Assembly (NCBI GenBank): GCA_016873165.1
Contig: VGXV01000012.1
Location: 20,516 to 84,515 of the forward strand
Length of the DNA: 64,000 bases
Reading direction: 5' to 3'
From: Planctomycetota bacterium
GTDB lineage: Bacteria > Planctomycetota > Brocadiia > Brocadiales > Brocadiaceae
Positions 44,629-53,025 of this stretch are shown one piece after another. Below the pieces are notes generated by a model. That model made no database searches. It saw only the letters and a list, made by a program, of their open reading frames with translations, and was not told the origin of the DNA. Position 1 is the stretch's first letter. Every line of letters begins with the position of its first letter. The position numbers were made by a program, and so were the translations under genes.

Positions 44629-46029
44629 TCAATTACGGACAAGCGCCTGTTTCGATAAAAACTTTTTATATTTATCAACGATCGTTTCCATATGCATCCC
44701 TCTGGAACCCTTAATCAGTATCACATCCTTTTCTCTAAATTCACCCATATCATATTCTGTTATGTCTTCCAGATTCGAAAAACTTGCAATCTTTTTCACA
44801 TCCATACCACTATCTTTCGCAGCATTTGCAATCTCTGCTGCATATTTCCCCACAGTCCATAACATGTCCAAATTAAGCATGGGCACTTTTCTTCCGACTT
44901 CTCTATGCAAGACCTCCGATTCTCTTCCAAGTTCCAGCATATCTCCGCAAATAAATATCTTTCTGCCTGCCGAATCAATTTCTTCAAAATATTTCATAGC
45001 TGCCAGTATAGATTCCGGGTTCGCATTATAAGCGTCATTAATAAATGTTATATTGCCTATCTGCTGAGAATCGATTCTCATATCAGGCAACTTAAATGAG
45101 AGAAAAGCATCCTGAAGTTTGCTAATATCAAGACCGAGGGCATGGCAAACAGCAAACGAAGCCAAACAATTACCGATGTTATGATACCCGGGGACCTGAA
45201 TATTTATTTTCAATTGTCCATTGATTACAAATTCATACCCGGCATTTTTTTTCTTTGCCTCTGTGCATCGTATCTGCGCATTCGTACCAAAGCCGAAACC
45301 TATCTTTTTCCCCGCAAACCCGTCAGCAATTTTTCCACACCATGGATTATCTGTGTTAAATACAAACACTCCGCCTTCTCTCAGATTTTTTACAATATCC
45401 CCCTTTTCCGATGCAACACCTTCAATGCTCCCCAGCCCTTCCAAGTGCGTTTTTGAAACATTTAAAATTACCGCTATGTCAGGCGAACCAATCTCTGAAA
45501 GCCGCAATATCTCACCAGGGGCATTTGTTCCCATTTCAAGTATTCCGTATTTATGTTTTGAATTCATTTCAAATATCGTTACGGGAACGCCAATAAAATT
45601 ATTAAAACTCTTCTGCGGTTTCACCGCAGGCCCGCAATGAGAAAGCAAGTGATACACCATCTCTTTTGTGGTAGTTTTGCCATTGCTTCCTGTAATGCCA
45701 ACAACCTTTGTACTTAATTTACTGCGGTAATGTTTTGCCAAATCGCCTAAGGCAGTTCTCGCATCATTGACCAAAATCAGAGGAAGGCACTTGCCACTGA
45801 TATCAATTTCACTTTGTTTTGATACCACCGCACCAATTGCCCCCCCTTTAAAAGCCTGCTCAATAAATTGACGTCCGTCATAGTGTTCACCTTTTATCGC
45901 AAAAAATAAATCACCTTTGCGAACATTTCTACTGTCAACAGAAACGCCGTTCACCATTAAATCTCCGGCATTCAATATCGCTTTCCCATTCACGGCTTTT
46001 ATCACTTCTTCAAGAGAAATTGCATCCAT
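44629..46029 (-). CDS. murF: UDP-MurNAc-tripeptide--D-Ala-D-Ala ligase
   Basis: Adds D-Ala-D-Ala to complete the pentapeptide. 466 residues from ATG 46029 (MDAISLEEVIKAV, GGAG upstream); a start at 46071 would overlap murE. ATP loop VVGITGSNGKTTTKEMVYHL near 101-120, ALSFAVCHALGL-like ASFAVCHALGLDISKL, and FINDAYNANPESILAAMKYF mark the family. Six bases before mraY. Confidence 0.95.
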   Translation of the reverse strand: MDAISLEEVIKAVNGKAILNAGDLMVNGVSVDSRNVRKGDLFFAIKGEHYDGRQFIEQAFKGGAIGAVVSKQSEIDISGKCLPLILVNDARTALGDLAKHYRSKLSTKVVGITGSNGKTTTKEMVYHLLSHCGPAVKPQKSFNNFIGVPVTIFEMNSKHKYGILEMGTNAPGEILRLSEIGSPDIAVILNVSKTHLEGLGSIEGVASEKGDIVKNLREGGVFVFNTDNPWCGKIADGFAGKKIGFGFGTNAQIRCTEAKKKNAGYEFVINGQLKINIQVPGYHNIGNCLASFAVCHALGLDISKLQDAFLSFKLPDMRIDSQQIGNITFINDAYNANPESILAAMKYFEEIDSAGRKIFICGDMLELGRESEVLHREVGRKVPMLNLDMLWTVGKYAAEIANAAKDSGMDVKKIASFSNLEDITEYDMGEFREKDVILIKGSRGMHMETIVDKYKKFLSKQALVRN

Positions 46030-46052
46030 TTCTTTAACCACTCCATTTACTC

Positions 46053-47516
46053 TTAAGATGCCATGCTGCAAGATAAAACCTGCTTTACCACTTCACGATC
46101 GTCAAAAGGAATAACAGTATGTTTTAATATCTGACACCGTTCATGTCCCTTTCCCGCAATAACAACAACATCCCCCTTCTTTGCCTCAGAAAGGGCTTCT
46201 TCAATTGCAACTTTTCTATCCTGCTGCACTTTATAACACGAATTTCCCCTTATTCCCTTTTGTATTTCATTTATTATGCCTGCCGGATCTTCAGAACGGG
46301 GATTATCATTTGTTATCCAAAATAAATCTGAATATTTTTCTGCGATATGCCCCATCTTTGCCCTTTTCTTCCTATCCCTGTCACCACCACATCCGAATAC
46401 TAATATAATCCTTCCGGCAGTTATGCTTCGGAGAGTATTTAAAACAACCTGCAATGCATGGTGCGTATGCGCAAAATCGATAAAAACATCAAATTCCTGC
46501 CCATACTCCAGCTTTTCCAGCCTGCCAGGAATATTAGCCAAAGATTCGAGACCTTTTTTTATTATTTCAATATCAAAACCAAGACAGAATCCATTTGCCG
46601 CCGCTGCAAGGGCATTATAAACATTATGCTTCCCTATTAATTTTAAATTAACAACCGTTTTGCCCCAAGGAGAAATCAATAAAAACCTTGTTCCTTCGAC
46701 ACTCATATCTATTATCTCAGCCCTTACATCTGCAGATTCCTTCTTTATTCCATACCATACTATTTGCGCAACCGTATTTTTTTCAAAATACTTGCTCGTA
46801 TTATGATCGGCATTTAACACCGCAAATGCATCTTTATCTAACCCCCTCACCAATTTAACTTTTTCTTCCCGGTATTTTTTTATATTTTCATGATAATCGA
46901 GATGTTCAGCAGACAAATTTGTAAAAATAGCGGAACGGAAACGCACTCCGTCCATTCTATGCTGGGAAAGAGCATGGGAACTCACTTCAACCGCCGCATA
47001 TTTCACATTATTGTTCAGCATATCTGAAAGATAGAATTGTATGTCAACCGATTCAGGCGTAGTTTCATTTGCAGGTATAATCCTGCTCCCTATTTGATAA
47101 TGAATGGTTCCTATCAACCCTGATTTATTACCTGAAGCTTCTATAACAGATTTCGTAAGAAACGAAGTAGTTGTCTTGCCATTAGTTCCGGTAATACCTA
47201 CTATTGTCATTTTTGAAGAAGGATAGTCATAGAAATGCTCACTCAGAAGAGAAAGCGCCCGTCGCGTATTCGAAACAATAATTTGTGGGATATCTGCAAC
47301 ACAATCAGTGGCTTTCTCTGCAACCACAGCAATAGCGCCTTTCTCCCTGGCCATGCTTACAAAATCGTGCCCGTCAGATTTATGGCCTTTTATGGCAACA
47401 AAAAGATACCCCTTTTTCACCTTACGGGAATCATGCGTTAGCCCTGAAACTTCTTTTTCCGTAAAGGAATTTAATGTATATTTTTCTAAAACTGAACAAA
47501 TCTCACTTAATTTCAT
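46053..47516 (-). CDS. murE: UDP-MurNAc-tripeptide synthetase
   Basis: Adds the third amino acid, probably meso-diaminopimelate: the selectivity loop reads TNDNPRSEDP (about 397-406), DNPR being the diaminopimelate signature. 487 residues. ATP loop IVGITGTNGKTTTSF near 104-118; TTPESVDIQFYLSDM near 152-166. The normally well-conserved YAHTPD motif is FAHTHH here (about 348-353). Transcribed before murF. Confidence 0.95.
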   Translation of the reverse strand: MKLSEICSVLEKYTLNSFTEKEVSGLTHDSRKVKKGYLFVAIKGHKSDGHDFVSMAREKGAIAVVAEKATDCVADIPQIIVSNTRRALSLLSEHFYDYPSSKMTIVGITGTNGKTTTSFLTKSVIEASGNKSGLIGTIHYQIGSRIIPANETTPESVDIQFYLSDMLNNNVKYAAVEVSSHALSQHRMDGVRFRSAIFTNLSAEHLDYHENIKKYREEKVKLVRGLDKDAFAVLNADHNTSKYFEKNTVAQIVWYGIKKESADVRAEIIDMSVEGTRFLLISPWGKTVVNLKLIGKHNVYNALAAAANGFCLGFDIEIIKKGLESLANIPGRLEKLEYGQEFDVFIDFAHTHHALQVVLNTLRSITAGRIILVFGCGGDRDRKKRAKMGHIAEKYSDLFWITNDNPRSEDPAGIINEIQKGIRGNSCYKVQQDRKVAIEEALSEAKKGDVVVIAGKGHERCQILKHTVIPFDDREVVKQVLSCSMAS

Positions 47517-47535
47517 TTGTAATTTTCACTATTTT

Positions 47536-47805
47536 TTATACCGAATTATTTTTTTCCCGATCGAAAAAATAATCTATTCTCAGAACACCATCAAAGCCTT
47601 GGGTTCTAATACTCTGCGGCTGAACAATCCGTTCATACAAACGCTTCGTTTTGTCAACCCTGTCAACTTCTTCTGCATATTCCTTCAAAAGCCTGTGAAG
47701 CGCTTCCCTGTTACTAGCCCTCACCATTTCCAGCTCTTTTTGGGAAGCATATAAACTATACCATAAAATGAAATTCTTCTTGTTTAAATCTTTCGGTATC
47801 ATCAT
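47536..47805 (-). CDS. Small protein of unknown function between ftsI and murE
   Basis: 89 residues from ATG 47805 (or the next ATG, 47802), with AGGTGG at the start. It is predicted mostly helical and charged (FILWYSLYASQKELEMVRAS, LHRLLKEYAEEVDRVDKTKR). It has no membrane helix or known motif. It lies in the dcw operon, 116 bases after ftsI and 19 before murE. The ribosome site and position favour a real gene; I recognise no family. Confidence 0.6.
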   Translation of the reverse strand: MMIPKDLNKKNFILWYSLYASQKELEMVRASNREALHRLLKEYAEEVDRVDKTKRLYERIVQPQSIRTQGFDGVLRIDYFFDREKNNSV

Positions 47806-47921
47806 TCCACCTCTTATCTTCGCTAAATACGGTAACCACAAACATACCTGGTACTATTATCGAGACACTTTTTACGTGTTTGCCAAAATCCCTCCTTTTC
47901 TTTTTTTTATTTCACAAATAA

Positions 47922-49643
47922 TCAATGCATTGCCATCTGTTGTAATTGTGCGGGCTCCACGCCAAGATACATTAACGTTTTCTTGATGATTCCCCCCACT
48001 GCCGGAGCGGCGACAGTCCCGCCATAATAAGCTCCGTTCTTTGGCTCGTTGACCATAACCAGCACGCAGATACGGGGTTTTTCTGCCGGCGCATATGCAA
48101 CAAACGAAGAAACATATTTATCATGCGAATAACGGCCATCCGCCTTGTTAATTTTCTGAGAGGTACCTGTTTTCCCGGCAACTTCATATTCGGGCAAAAA
48201 AGCTTTTTTGCCCGTGCCATTTCTCACAACATCGACTAATATGGGATTTAACAAATCACGTGCAACTTCTTCGCTCATTACACGCCTGACAATCTGCGGA
48301 CCTTCATATTCCTCTTTTACATTGCCATCATTATCAGTAATCGACTTTATTATTCTTGGTTTTAACAACAAACCACCATTTGCAATACTGGCAAATATTG
48401 TAACAAATTGAAGAGGGGTTGCGGTAATTTCGTGTCCTATTGAAACCGATACCAAAGAAAACTGCTTTGACCAGCTTTTTAGCGGACGAAAAATCCCTTC
48501 CTGTTCCCCGGATAATTCAATGCCAAACTTGTTTCCGAAATTAAACTGTTCAAGGTGGTCATACATTCTTTCAATTCCCATACGCAGGCCCAATTTGGCC
48601 ATTCCAATATTGCTTGAATAAGTAATAATTTCAGAAACAGTAAGTTTATTGTAACCGTGAGAATCGCGTAAGGTTCTTTTCCCCATTGAGTATGTGCCAT
48701 TTTCACAATCGATTATATCGTCAGGGCCGGCCAGTTTATTTTCAAAAATTCCTGCCAGCACAACAGGTTTTATTATTGAGCCGGGCTCGTAAAAATCGGT
48801 AATCGTTAGATTTTTTCTTGCACTCGAAGGGTATTTTTTGACATTGTTCGGATCATATGCCGGCACGTTTGCCATGGCGAGGATTTCTCCGGTTGTTGTA
48901 TCCAGCACAATAGCCGAAGCAGAAACCGGCAGCCATGTTTTACACAAATTATCTAACTCTTCTTCTGCAAAACGCTGGATATCGCTGTCAATCGTAAGCA
49001 TGACATTATCTCCATGCCGTGGAAACTGCATCTCTACGTCAGGCGTTAAAATATGGCTTTGCTGCGCATCACGGAGCATCATCTTATAGCCCGGATCGCC
49101 GGTTAATATTTTATTACACGACAGTTCAATGCCTTCCAGCCCCTTCTCGTCAATATCCGTAAAACCAATTATATGGCTTCCCAATTGACCATTTTGGTAG
49201 AACCGATGATATTCATGTTCAATGTAAACCCCCTGTAAAGACAACTTACTGATCTCTTTTAATTCCTCATCACTGACTTTTCTCTTAATCCAGACAAATT
49301 TTTTATCTTTGTTGAGTTTTTTCAATAATTTTGAGGAATTGAGTTTCAAGACTTTGCTCAAATAATGGACAACTTCAGAAGCGTCTTTAATTGCGGAAGG
49401 ATCGGCATAAACAGAACCCACCCGTAATGATTCCGCAAGCTTCCTGCCGTTTCTATCTAATATCATTCCTCTTCTTGCAAATAACTTTACTTTCTTGCTT
49501 TGTTGCGCTTTTGCCAATTTTGCATATTTATCATGCTCAATAATCTGTATGCGGCTGAGATTGAATGCCAAACCAATGAAAGCCAAAATAAGAAAAACTC
49601 CGATAAGATTGGTCCAGAATCTATGCATACATTTAAAATACAT
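47922..49643 (-). CDS. ftsI: Septal penicillin-binding protein (FtsI/PBP3 type)
   Basis: Transpeptidase that crosslinks septal peptidoglycan with FtsW. 573 residues. Membrane anchor at about 10-30; PBP dimer domain (GMILDRNGRKLAESLRVGSV); transpeptidase with SxxK in EPGSIIKPVVLAG (about 280-292), SxN in YSSNIGMAKLGL and KTG in YEVAGKTGTSQKI. No PASTA domain. It follows ftsL after a 119-base gap with a hairpin. Confidence 0.95.
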   Translation of the reverse strand: MYFKCMHRFWTNLIGVFLILAFIGLAFNLSRIQIIEHDKYAKLAKAQQSKKVKLFARRGMILDRNGRKLAESLRVGSVYADPSAIKDASEVVHYLSKVLKLNSSKLLKKLNKDKKFVWIKRKVSDEELKEISKLSLQGVYIEHEYHRFYQNGQLGSHIIGFTDIDEKGLEGIELSCNKILTGDPGYKMMLRDAQQSHILTPDVEMQFPRHGDNVMLTIDSDIQRFAEEELDNLCKTWLPVSASAIVLDTTTGEILAMANVPAYDPNNVKKYPSSARKNLTITDFYEPGSIIKPVVLAGIFENKLAGPDDIIDCENGTYSMGKRTLRDSHGYNKLTVSEIITYSSNIGMAKLGLRMGIERMYDHLEQFNFGNKFGIELSGEQEGIFRPLKSWSKQFSLVSVSIGHEITATPLQFVTIFASIANGGLLLKPRIIKSITDNDGNVKEEYEGPQIVRRVMSEEVARDLLNPILVDVVRNGTGKKAFLPEYEVAGKTGTSQKINKADGRYSHDKYVSSFVAYAPAEKPRICVLVMVNEPKNGAYYGGTVAAPAVGGIIKKTLMYLGVEPAQLQQMAMH

Positions 49644-49687
49644 ATTAGTCGTTATCCCTTAACAGTTGAAAAATGTTTAAAATTTTA

Positions 49688-49730
49688 CGAACGCTTTCGA
49701 GAAAAAGATACTTTTCCCCGAAAGCGTTCG
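49688..49730. repeat. Perfect 12-bp inverted repeat in the ftsL-ftsI gap
   Basis: CGAACGCTTTCG and CGAAAGCGTTCG are separated by 19 bases. On the transcribed (minus) strand no T-run follows, so it is not a standard terminator. It may be an RNA-processing or attenuating hairpin within the dcw transcript. Confidence 0.6.
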
Positions 49731-49762
49731 GGAGGAAGGCAATAAAATATCTTTAACTTTCT

Positions 49763-50128
49763 CTAATTATGCAATGAACAATTTCTTACAATAGGTTCTT
49801 TTTGCGTATATAAATTATCAGCCATAATTATTTTTGGAGAAACCACCACACTTTCCTTTGTTTTCCTGACAGCTATTTGGCTGGGAACACCTTCCTGTGG
49901 CAAAAGAGCCAGTTGATAGGATTTTACCTTGCCAACAATAAACTCCGGTGATTTTAATTTCAGCACATGATAATCAAGTTTTTTATTTTTCTCCGTCAGT
50001 TCAATAAAATCCTTTTGAAGTTGTGCTATCTGATACCCCATTTCAATAATTTTATTCCTCTCCCACACAACCATCACCGCCATAGCTATTGCAATGGCAA
50101 ACATTACCAACCATCTAAACATGCCCAT
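49763..50128 (-). CDS. ftsL: FtsL-like cell division protein
   Basis: About 121 residues from the ATG near 50128 (GGAAAGGA six bases before, inside the rsmH end). A GTG further up would add 11 residues. One membrane helix (MFRWLVMFAIAIAMAVMVVW) is followed by a leucine-zipper-like coiled coil (GYQIAQLQKDFIELTEKNKK). This is the FtsL pattern, and it fits the rsmH-ftsL-ftsI order. A C-terminal tail of about 50 residues is unmatched. Confidence 0.85.
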   Translation of the reverse strand: MGMFRWLVMFAIAIAMAVMVVWERNKIIEMGYQIAQLQKDFIELTEKNKKLDYHVLKLKSPEFIVGKVKSYQLALLPQEGVPSQIAVRKTKESVVVSPKIIMADNLYTQKEPIVRNCSLHN

Positions 50129-50129
50129 G

Positions 50130-51029
50130 CTAAATCCTTTCCGCAACTCTGAGTTTTGCACTTCTACTTCTCACATTTTTTCCTATTTCAGAAGCACCCG
50201 GCCTTAAAGGTTTTTTGGTAACTATGTGAAATATGTTTTTATCCGCCATTTCTATAAAACTATTTTTCACAATTCTATCTTCAAGCGAATGAAAGCTTAT
50301 AACGGCAATACGCGCGCCCTTTTCCATAAAATTGTGAATCTTATTTAAGAAAATTTCCAAATTTTCCAATTCCCTGTTTACTGCTATTCTCAATGCCTGA
50401 AAAACCTTCGTCGCAGGGTGTATTCTGCTTTTTTTCACAGGAACGGTACGTTCTATTAACTTTGCCAATTGCGTTGTTGACTTCAACTCGCATTCACTTC
50501 TTTCTTTAATTACCCGCCGTGCTATTCTTTTTGACCAACGTTCTTCTCCGTATTTTCTTAATAATTCTTCCAACTCCCGTTCTGATATTTTTCGCAATAA
50601 ATCCTGTGCCGTAAATGAAGACGAACGATCCATTCTCATATCAAGCCGACCTTCTTTCGAAAAACTAAACCCTCGTTCCGCCATATCGAACTGTAACGAA
50701 GAAACACCAAGATCAAGAAGTACGCCATGAACCTTATCGATATTTGCCATTTTCAGAACTTCATCAACATCTGAATAATTTGCATGATATAATCTGAAGG
50801 AACATCCTCTGTTTGATAAATACTGTTTTGTCATATTCAACATTTCAAAATCTTTATCAATGCCGATTAAACAGCCGTCAGGTTTAATCTTATCCATTAT
50901 CTTGATTGCGTGCCCTCCGCCTCCCACAGTGCAATCAAGAATAATGTCGCCAGGATGCAAACACAAATTTTCCAAGACCTCCTCAACCATAACCGGTTCA
51001 TGAGGAGGACTGTCGTCGATACTAGACAT
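50130..51029 (-). CDS. rsmH: 16S rRNA (cytosine-1402 N4) methyltransferase
   Basis: 299 residues. HEPVMVEEVLENLCLHPGD at the N-terminus, SAM site LDCTVGGGGHAIKIM (about 31-45), GVLLDLGVSSLQFDMAERGF near 103-122, and C-terminal ISFHSLEDRIVK define RsmH (MraW). Second gene of the dcw cluster, 117 bases after mraZ. Confidence 0.97.
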   Translation of the reverse strand: MSSIDDSPPHEPVMVEEVLENLCLHPGDIILDCTVGGGGHAIKIMDKIKPDGCLIGIDKDFEMLNMTKQYLSNRGCSFRLYHANYSDVDEVLKMANIDKVHGVLLDLGVSSLQFDMAERGFSFSKEGRLDMRMDRSSSFTAQDLLRKISERELEELLRKYGEERWSKRIARRVIKERSECELKSTTQLAKLIERTVPVKKSRIHPATKVFQALRIAVNRELENLEIFLNKIHNFMEKGARIAVISFHSLEDRIVKNSFIEMADKNIFHIVTKKPLRPGASEIGKNVRSRSAKLRVAERI

Positions 51030-51146
51030 ACGATATTTTCATAATTTTAATGCTATGATTTTGATTTTGCCAGACACATATCAAATTTCATACCTTCATA
51101 AGTAAACAAAAAGCGTTCTTCCCTTCAAAAAAGCATGTCAATATGC

Positions 51147-51614
51147 TTAGCCTTTATCATTTGAAGAAAAACCCAACTGAAACAAATCTTCCGCAATTTC
51201 CTCAAATTCCCCGTCATGTTCCGATTCAAAATCATTCCAGTTCTTTTCATCCCAAATTTCAATCCGGTTGCTTATCCCAACAATAACAACATTTTTCTGT
51301 ACATTCGCAATTTCTTTTAAGTACTGAGGAATTAATATGCGCCCCTGAGGATCAATTTCATTAATGCGCTGTGCCTTGGAGAAAAAAAGACGTTGAAACT
51401 GCCGCGCCTTTTTATTAGTAAAAGAGAGTTGTTCTATTTTTGAAACAACGCCTTGCCATTCTTTAGGGGTGTACATGAATAAACATGTATCGAGGCCCCG
51501 CGTTATAAAAAACCCTTTCCCCTCAACTTCTTCATTGATAACATCACGTAAAGAAGCCGGAATGGCAAGGCGGTTTTTAGCATCTATTGAGTGTCGGTAT
51601 TCTCCGGTGAACAT
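51147..51614 (-). CDS. mraZ: Transcriptional regulator MraZ
   Basis: 155 residues with two SpoVT-AbrB-like DNA-binding halves: FTGEYRHSIDAKNRLAIPAS (2-21) and AQRINEIDPQGRILIPQYLK (about 80-99). MraZ is a ring-shaped repressor of the dcw operon. First gene of the cluster; three tandem repeats of its likely operator lie just before its start. The C-terminus carries an acidic tail. Confidence 0.95.
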   Translation of the reverse strand: MFTGEYRHSIDAKNRLAIPASLRDVINEEVEGKGFFITRGLDTCLFMYTPKEWQGVVSKIEQLSFTNKKARQFQRLFFSKAQRINEIDPQGRILIPQYLKEIANVQKNVVIVGISNRIEIWDEKNWNDFESEHDGEFEEIAEDLFQLGFSSNDKG

Positions 51615-51620
51615 ATGTTT

Positions 51621-51650
51621 TCCCCACTTTTCACCACTTTATACCACTAA
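51621..51650 (-). promoter_or_regulatory. MraZ-type operator: three tandem 10-bp repeats
   Basis: On the minus strand three repeats follow each other at 10-bp spacing, each with the core AGTGG (AGTGGTATAA, AGTGGTGAAA, AGTGGGGAAA, allowing for offset), ending about ten bases before the mraZ start. MraZ in other bacteria binds TGGG/GTGG direct repeats with the same 10-bp period. The last repeat may double as a ribosome site. The rest of 51651-51968 is AT-rich and gene-free, with promoters for mraZ and queA. Confidence 0.8.
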
Positions 51651-51968
51651 ATGGATATGACAATACCTTTTTTTATTTTTTTGTCAACTAATATTTTTGC
51701 TTTTTTTTACGTAAACCTTGCAATATTAATTACCTATGCAAATAGTTGTCATATTACATTCATCAAGTACCATATGTGGTATAAATAGAAAAAATATTTT
51801 TTTGAAAAAAAATCTACTCATACTTTTCCTTTTTATCAATTTCCGTAATTGCCTCCTGTTTTTTTAATTGTTATTTTCTCAAATGTCTTTTAATATGAAC
51901 CAATGAAACCAATGTTCTCGTAATTTTCTCCTTTCATTACCAAATGCCGAACGCCTGAAAACTGTATA

Positions 51969-53015
51969 ATGTTGAATAAATTATCCGACTACGATTTCGA
52001 TCTCCCAAAAGAACTTATTGCCCAAAAACCTACGGAAAAGAGGGATAACGCGCGGCTCATGGTACTCCACCGCAACTCCGGCAAGATAGAACATCGCAGA
52101 TTCTATGAAATTGCCGACTACCTCCGCCCCGAAGATCTTCTCGTATTGAATAATACAAAGGTCATTCCGTCCCGGATATCAGGGAAAAAAACTCATGGGG
52201 CGTATGTGGATTTGCTATTCATAGAAGAATTGGAAGGGAATTGCTGGAAAGCATTAGTAAAATCAAATGCTGCATTAAAAAAAGGGGAAAGGATTTATCT
52301 CGATAATGCAGACATTTCAGCCCATTTGCTTGGGAAACACGAAGACAATTCGTGGATATTACAGATGGAAAACGGGGCGGATATGAAAGAGATTATGAAC
52401 AGGGTAGGAAAAATGCCATTGCCCCCCTACATTAAACGTCCTAAAAAAAACAACGATTTTTCTGCTCTGGATGCCGAACGATACCAAACAGTGTTTGCCC
52501 AAAAAGAGGGCGCCATTGCAGCCCCAACAGCCGGATTGCACTTCAGTAAAAACGTTTTGGAAAAAATAAAAAATCTCGGAGCAGATATAGCGTTCGTAAC
52601 GCTTCACGTCGGCTTAGGAACCTTTTTGCCCATTAAAACGGAGGAAATACACAACCATTGTATGCTTAAAGAATATTATGAATATCCAAAAGAACTGATT
52701 CAAAAAATAATGCACACAAAAAAACGACAGGGACGCGTTATTGCCACAGGAAGCACTTCATGCAGGGTACTTGAAACAATTGCGTTGAACAGCGCTGCAC
52801 ATCAATTGTCAGGCTACACCGGTTTGTTTATTCATCCGCCATATCAGTTTAAATACGTTGATATACTCATTACCAATTTTCATCTTCCGAAGACTACTCT
52901 TTTATTATTAGTTTCAGCTTTTGCAGGCAGGGAACACATTTTAAACGCATATGAAGTTGCCAAAAATGAGGGATATCGTTTCTATAGCTACGGTGATTGT
53001 ATGATAATTATTTAA
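51969..53015 (+). CDS. queA: S-adenosylmethionine:tRNA ribosyltransferase-isomerase
   Basis: Makes epoxyqueuosine on tRNA from SAM. 348 residues. Typical parts: LSDYDFDLPKELIAQKP at the start, RDNARLMVLHR, LLVLNNTKVIPSRI, EGAIAAPTAGLHFSKNVLEK (about 179-198), THVGLGTF-like LHVGLGTFLPIK, and TNFHLPKTTLLLLVSAFAG. The length is normal. No ribosome site is clear. The next gene starts ten bases later. Confidence 0.96.
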   Translation: MLNKLSDYDFDLPKELIAQKPTEKRDNARLMVLHRNSGKIEHRRFYEIADYLRPEDLLVLNNTKVIPSRISGKKTHGAYVDLLFIEELEGNCWKALVKSNAALKKGERIYLDNADISAHLLGKHEDNSWILQMENGADMKEIMNRVGKMPLPPYIKRPKKNNDFSALDAERYQTVFAQKEGAIAAPTAGLHFSKNVLEKIKNLGADIAFVTLHVGLGTFLPIKTEEIHNHCMLKEYYEYPKELIQKIMHTKKRQGRVIATGSTSCRVLETIALNSAAHQLSGYTGLFIHPPYQFKYVDILITNFHLPKTTLLLLVSAFAGREHILNAYEVAKNEGYRFYSYGDCMIII

Positions 53016-53025
53016 ATCAATAAAA

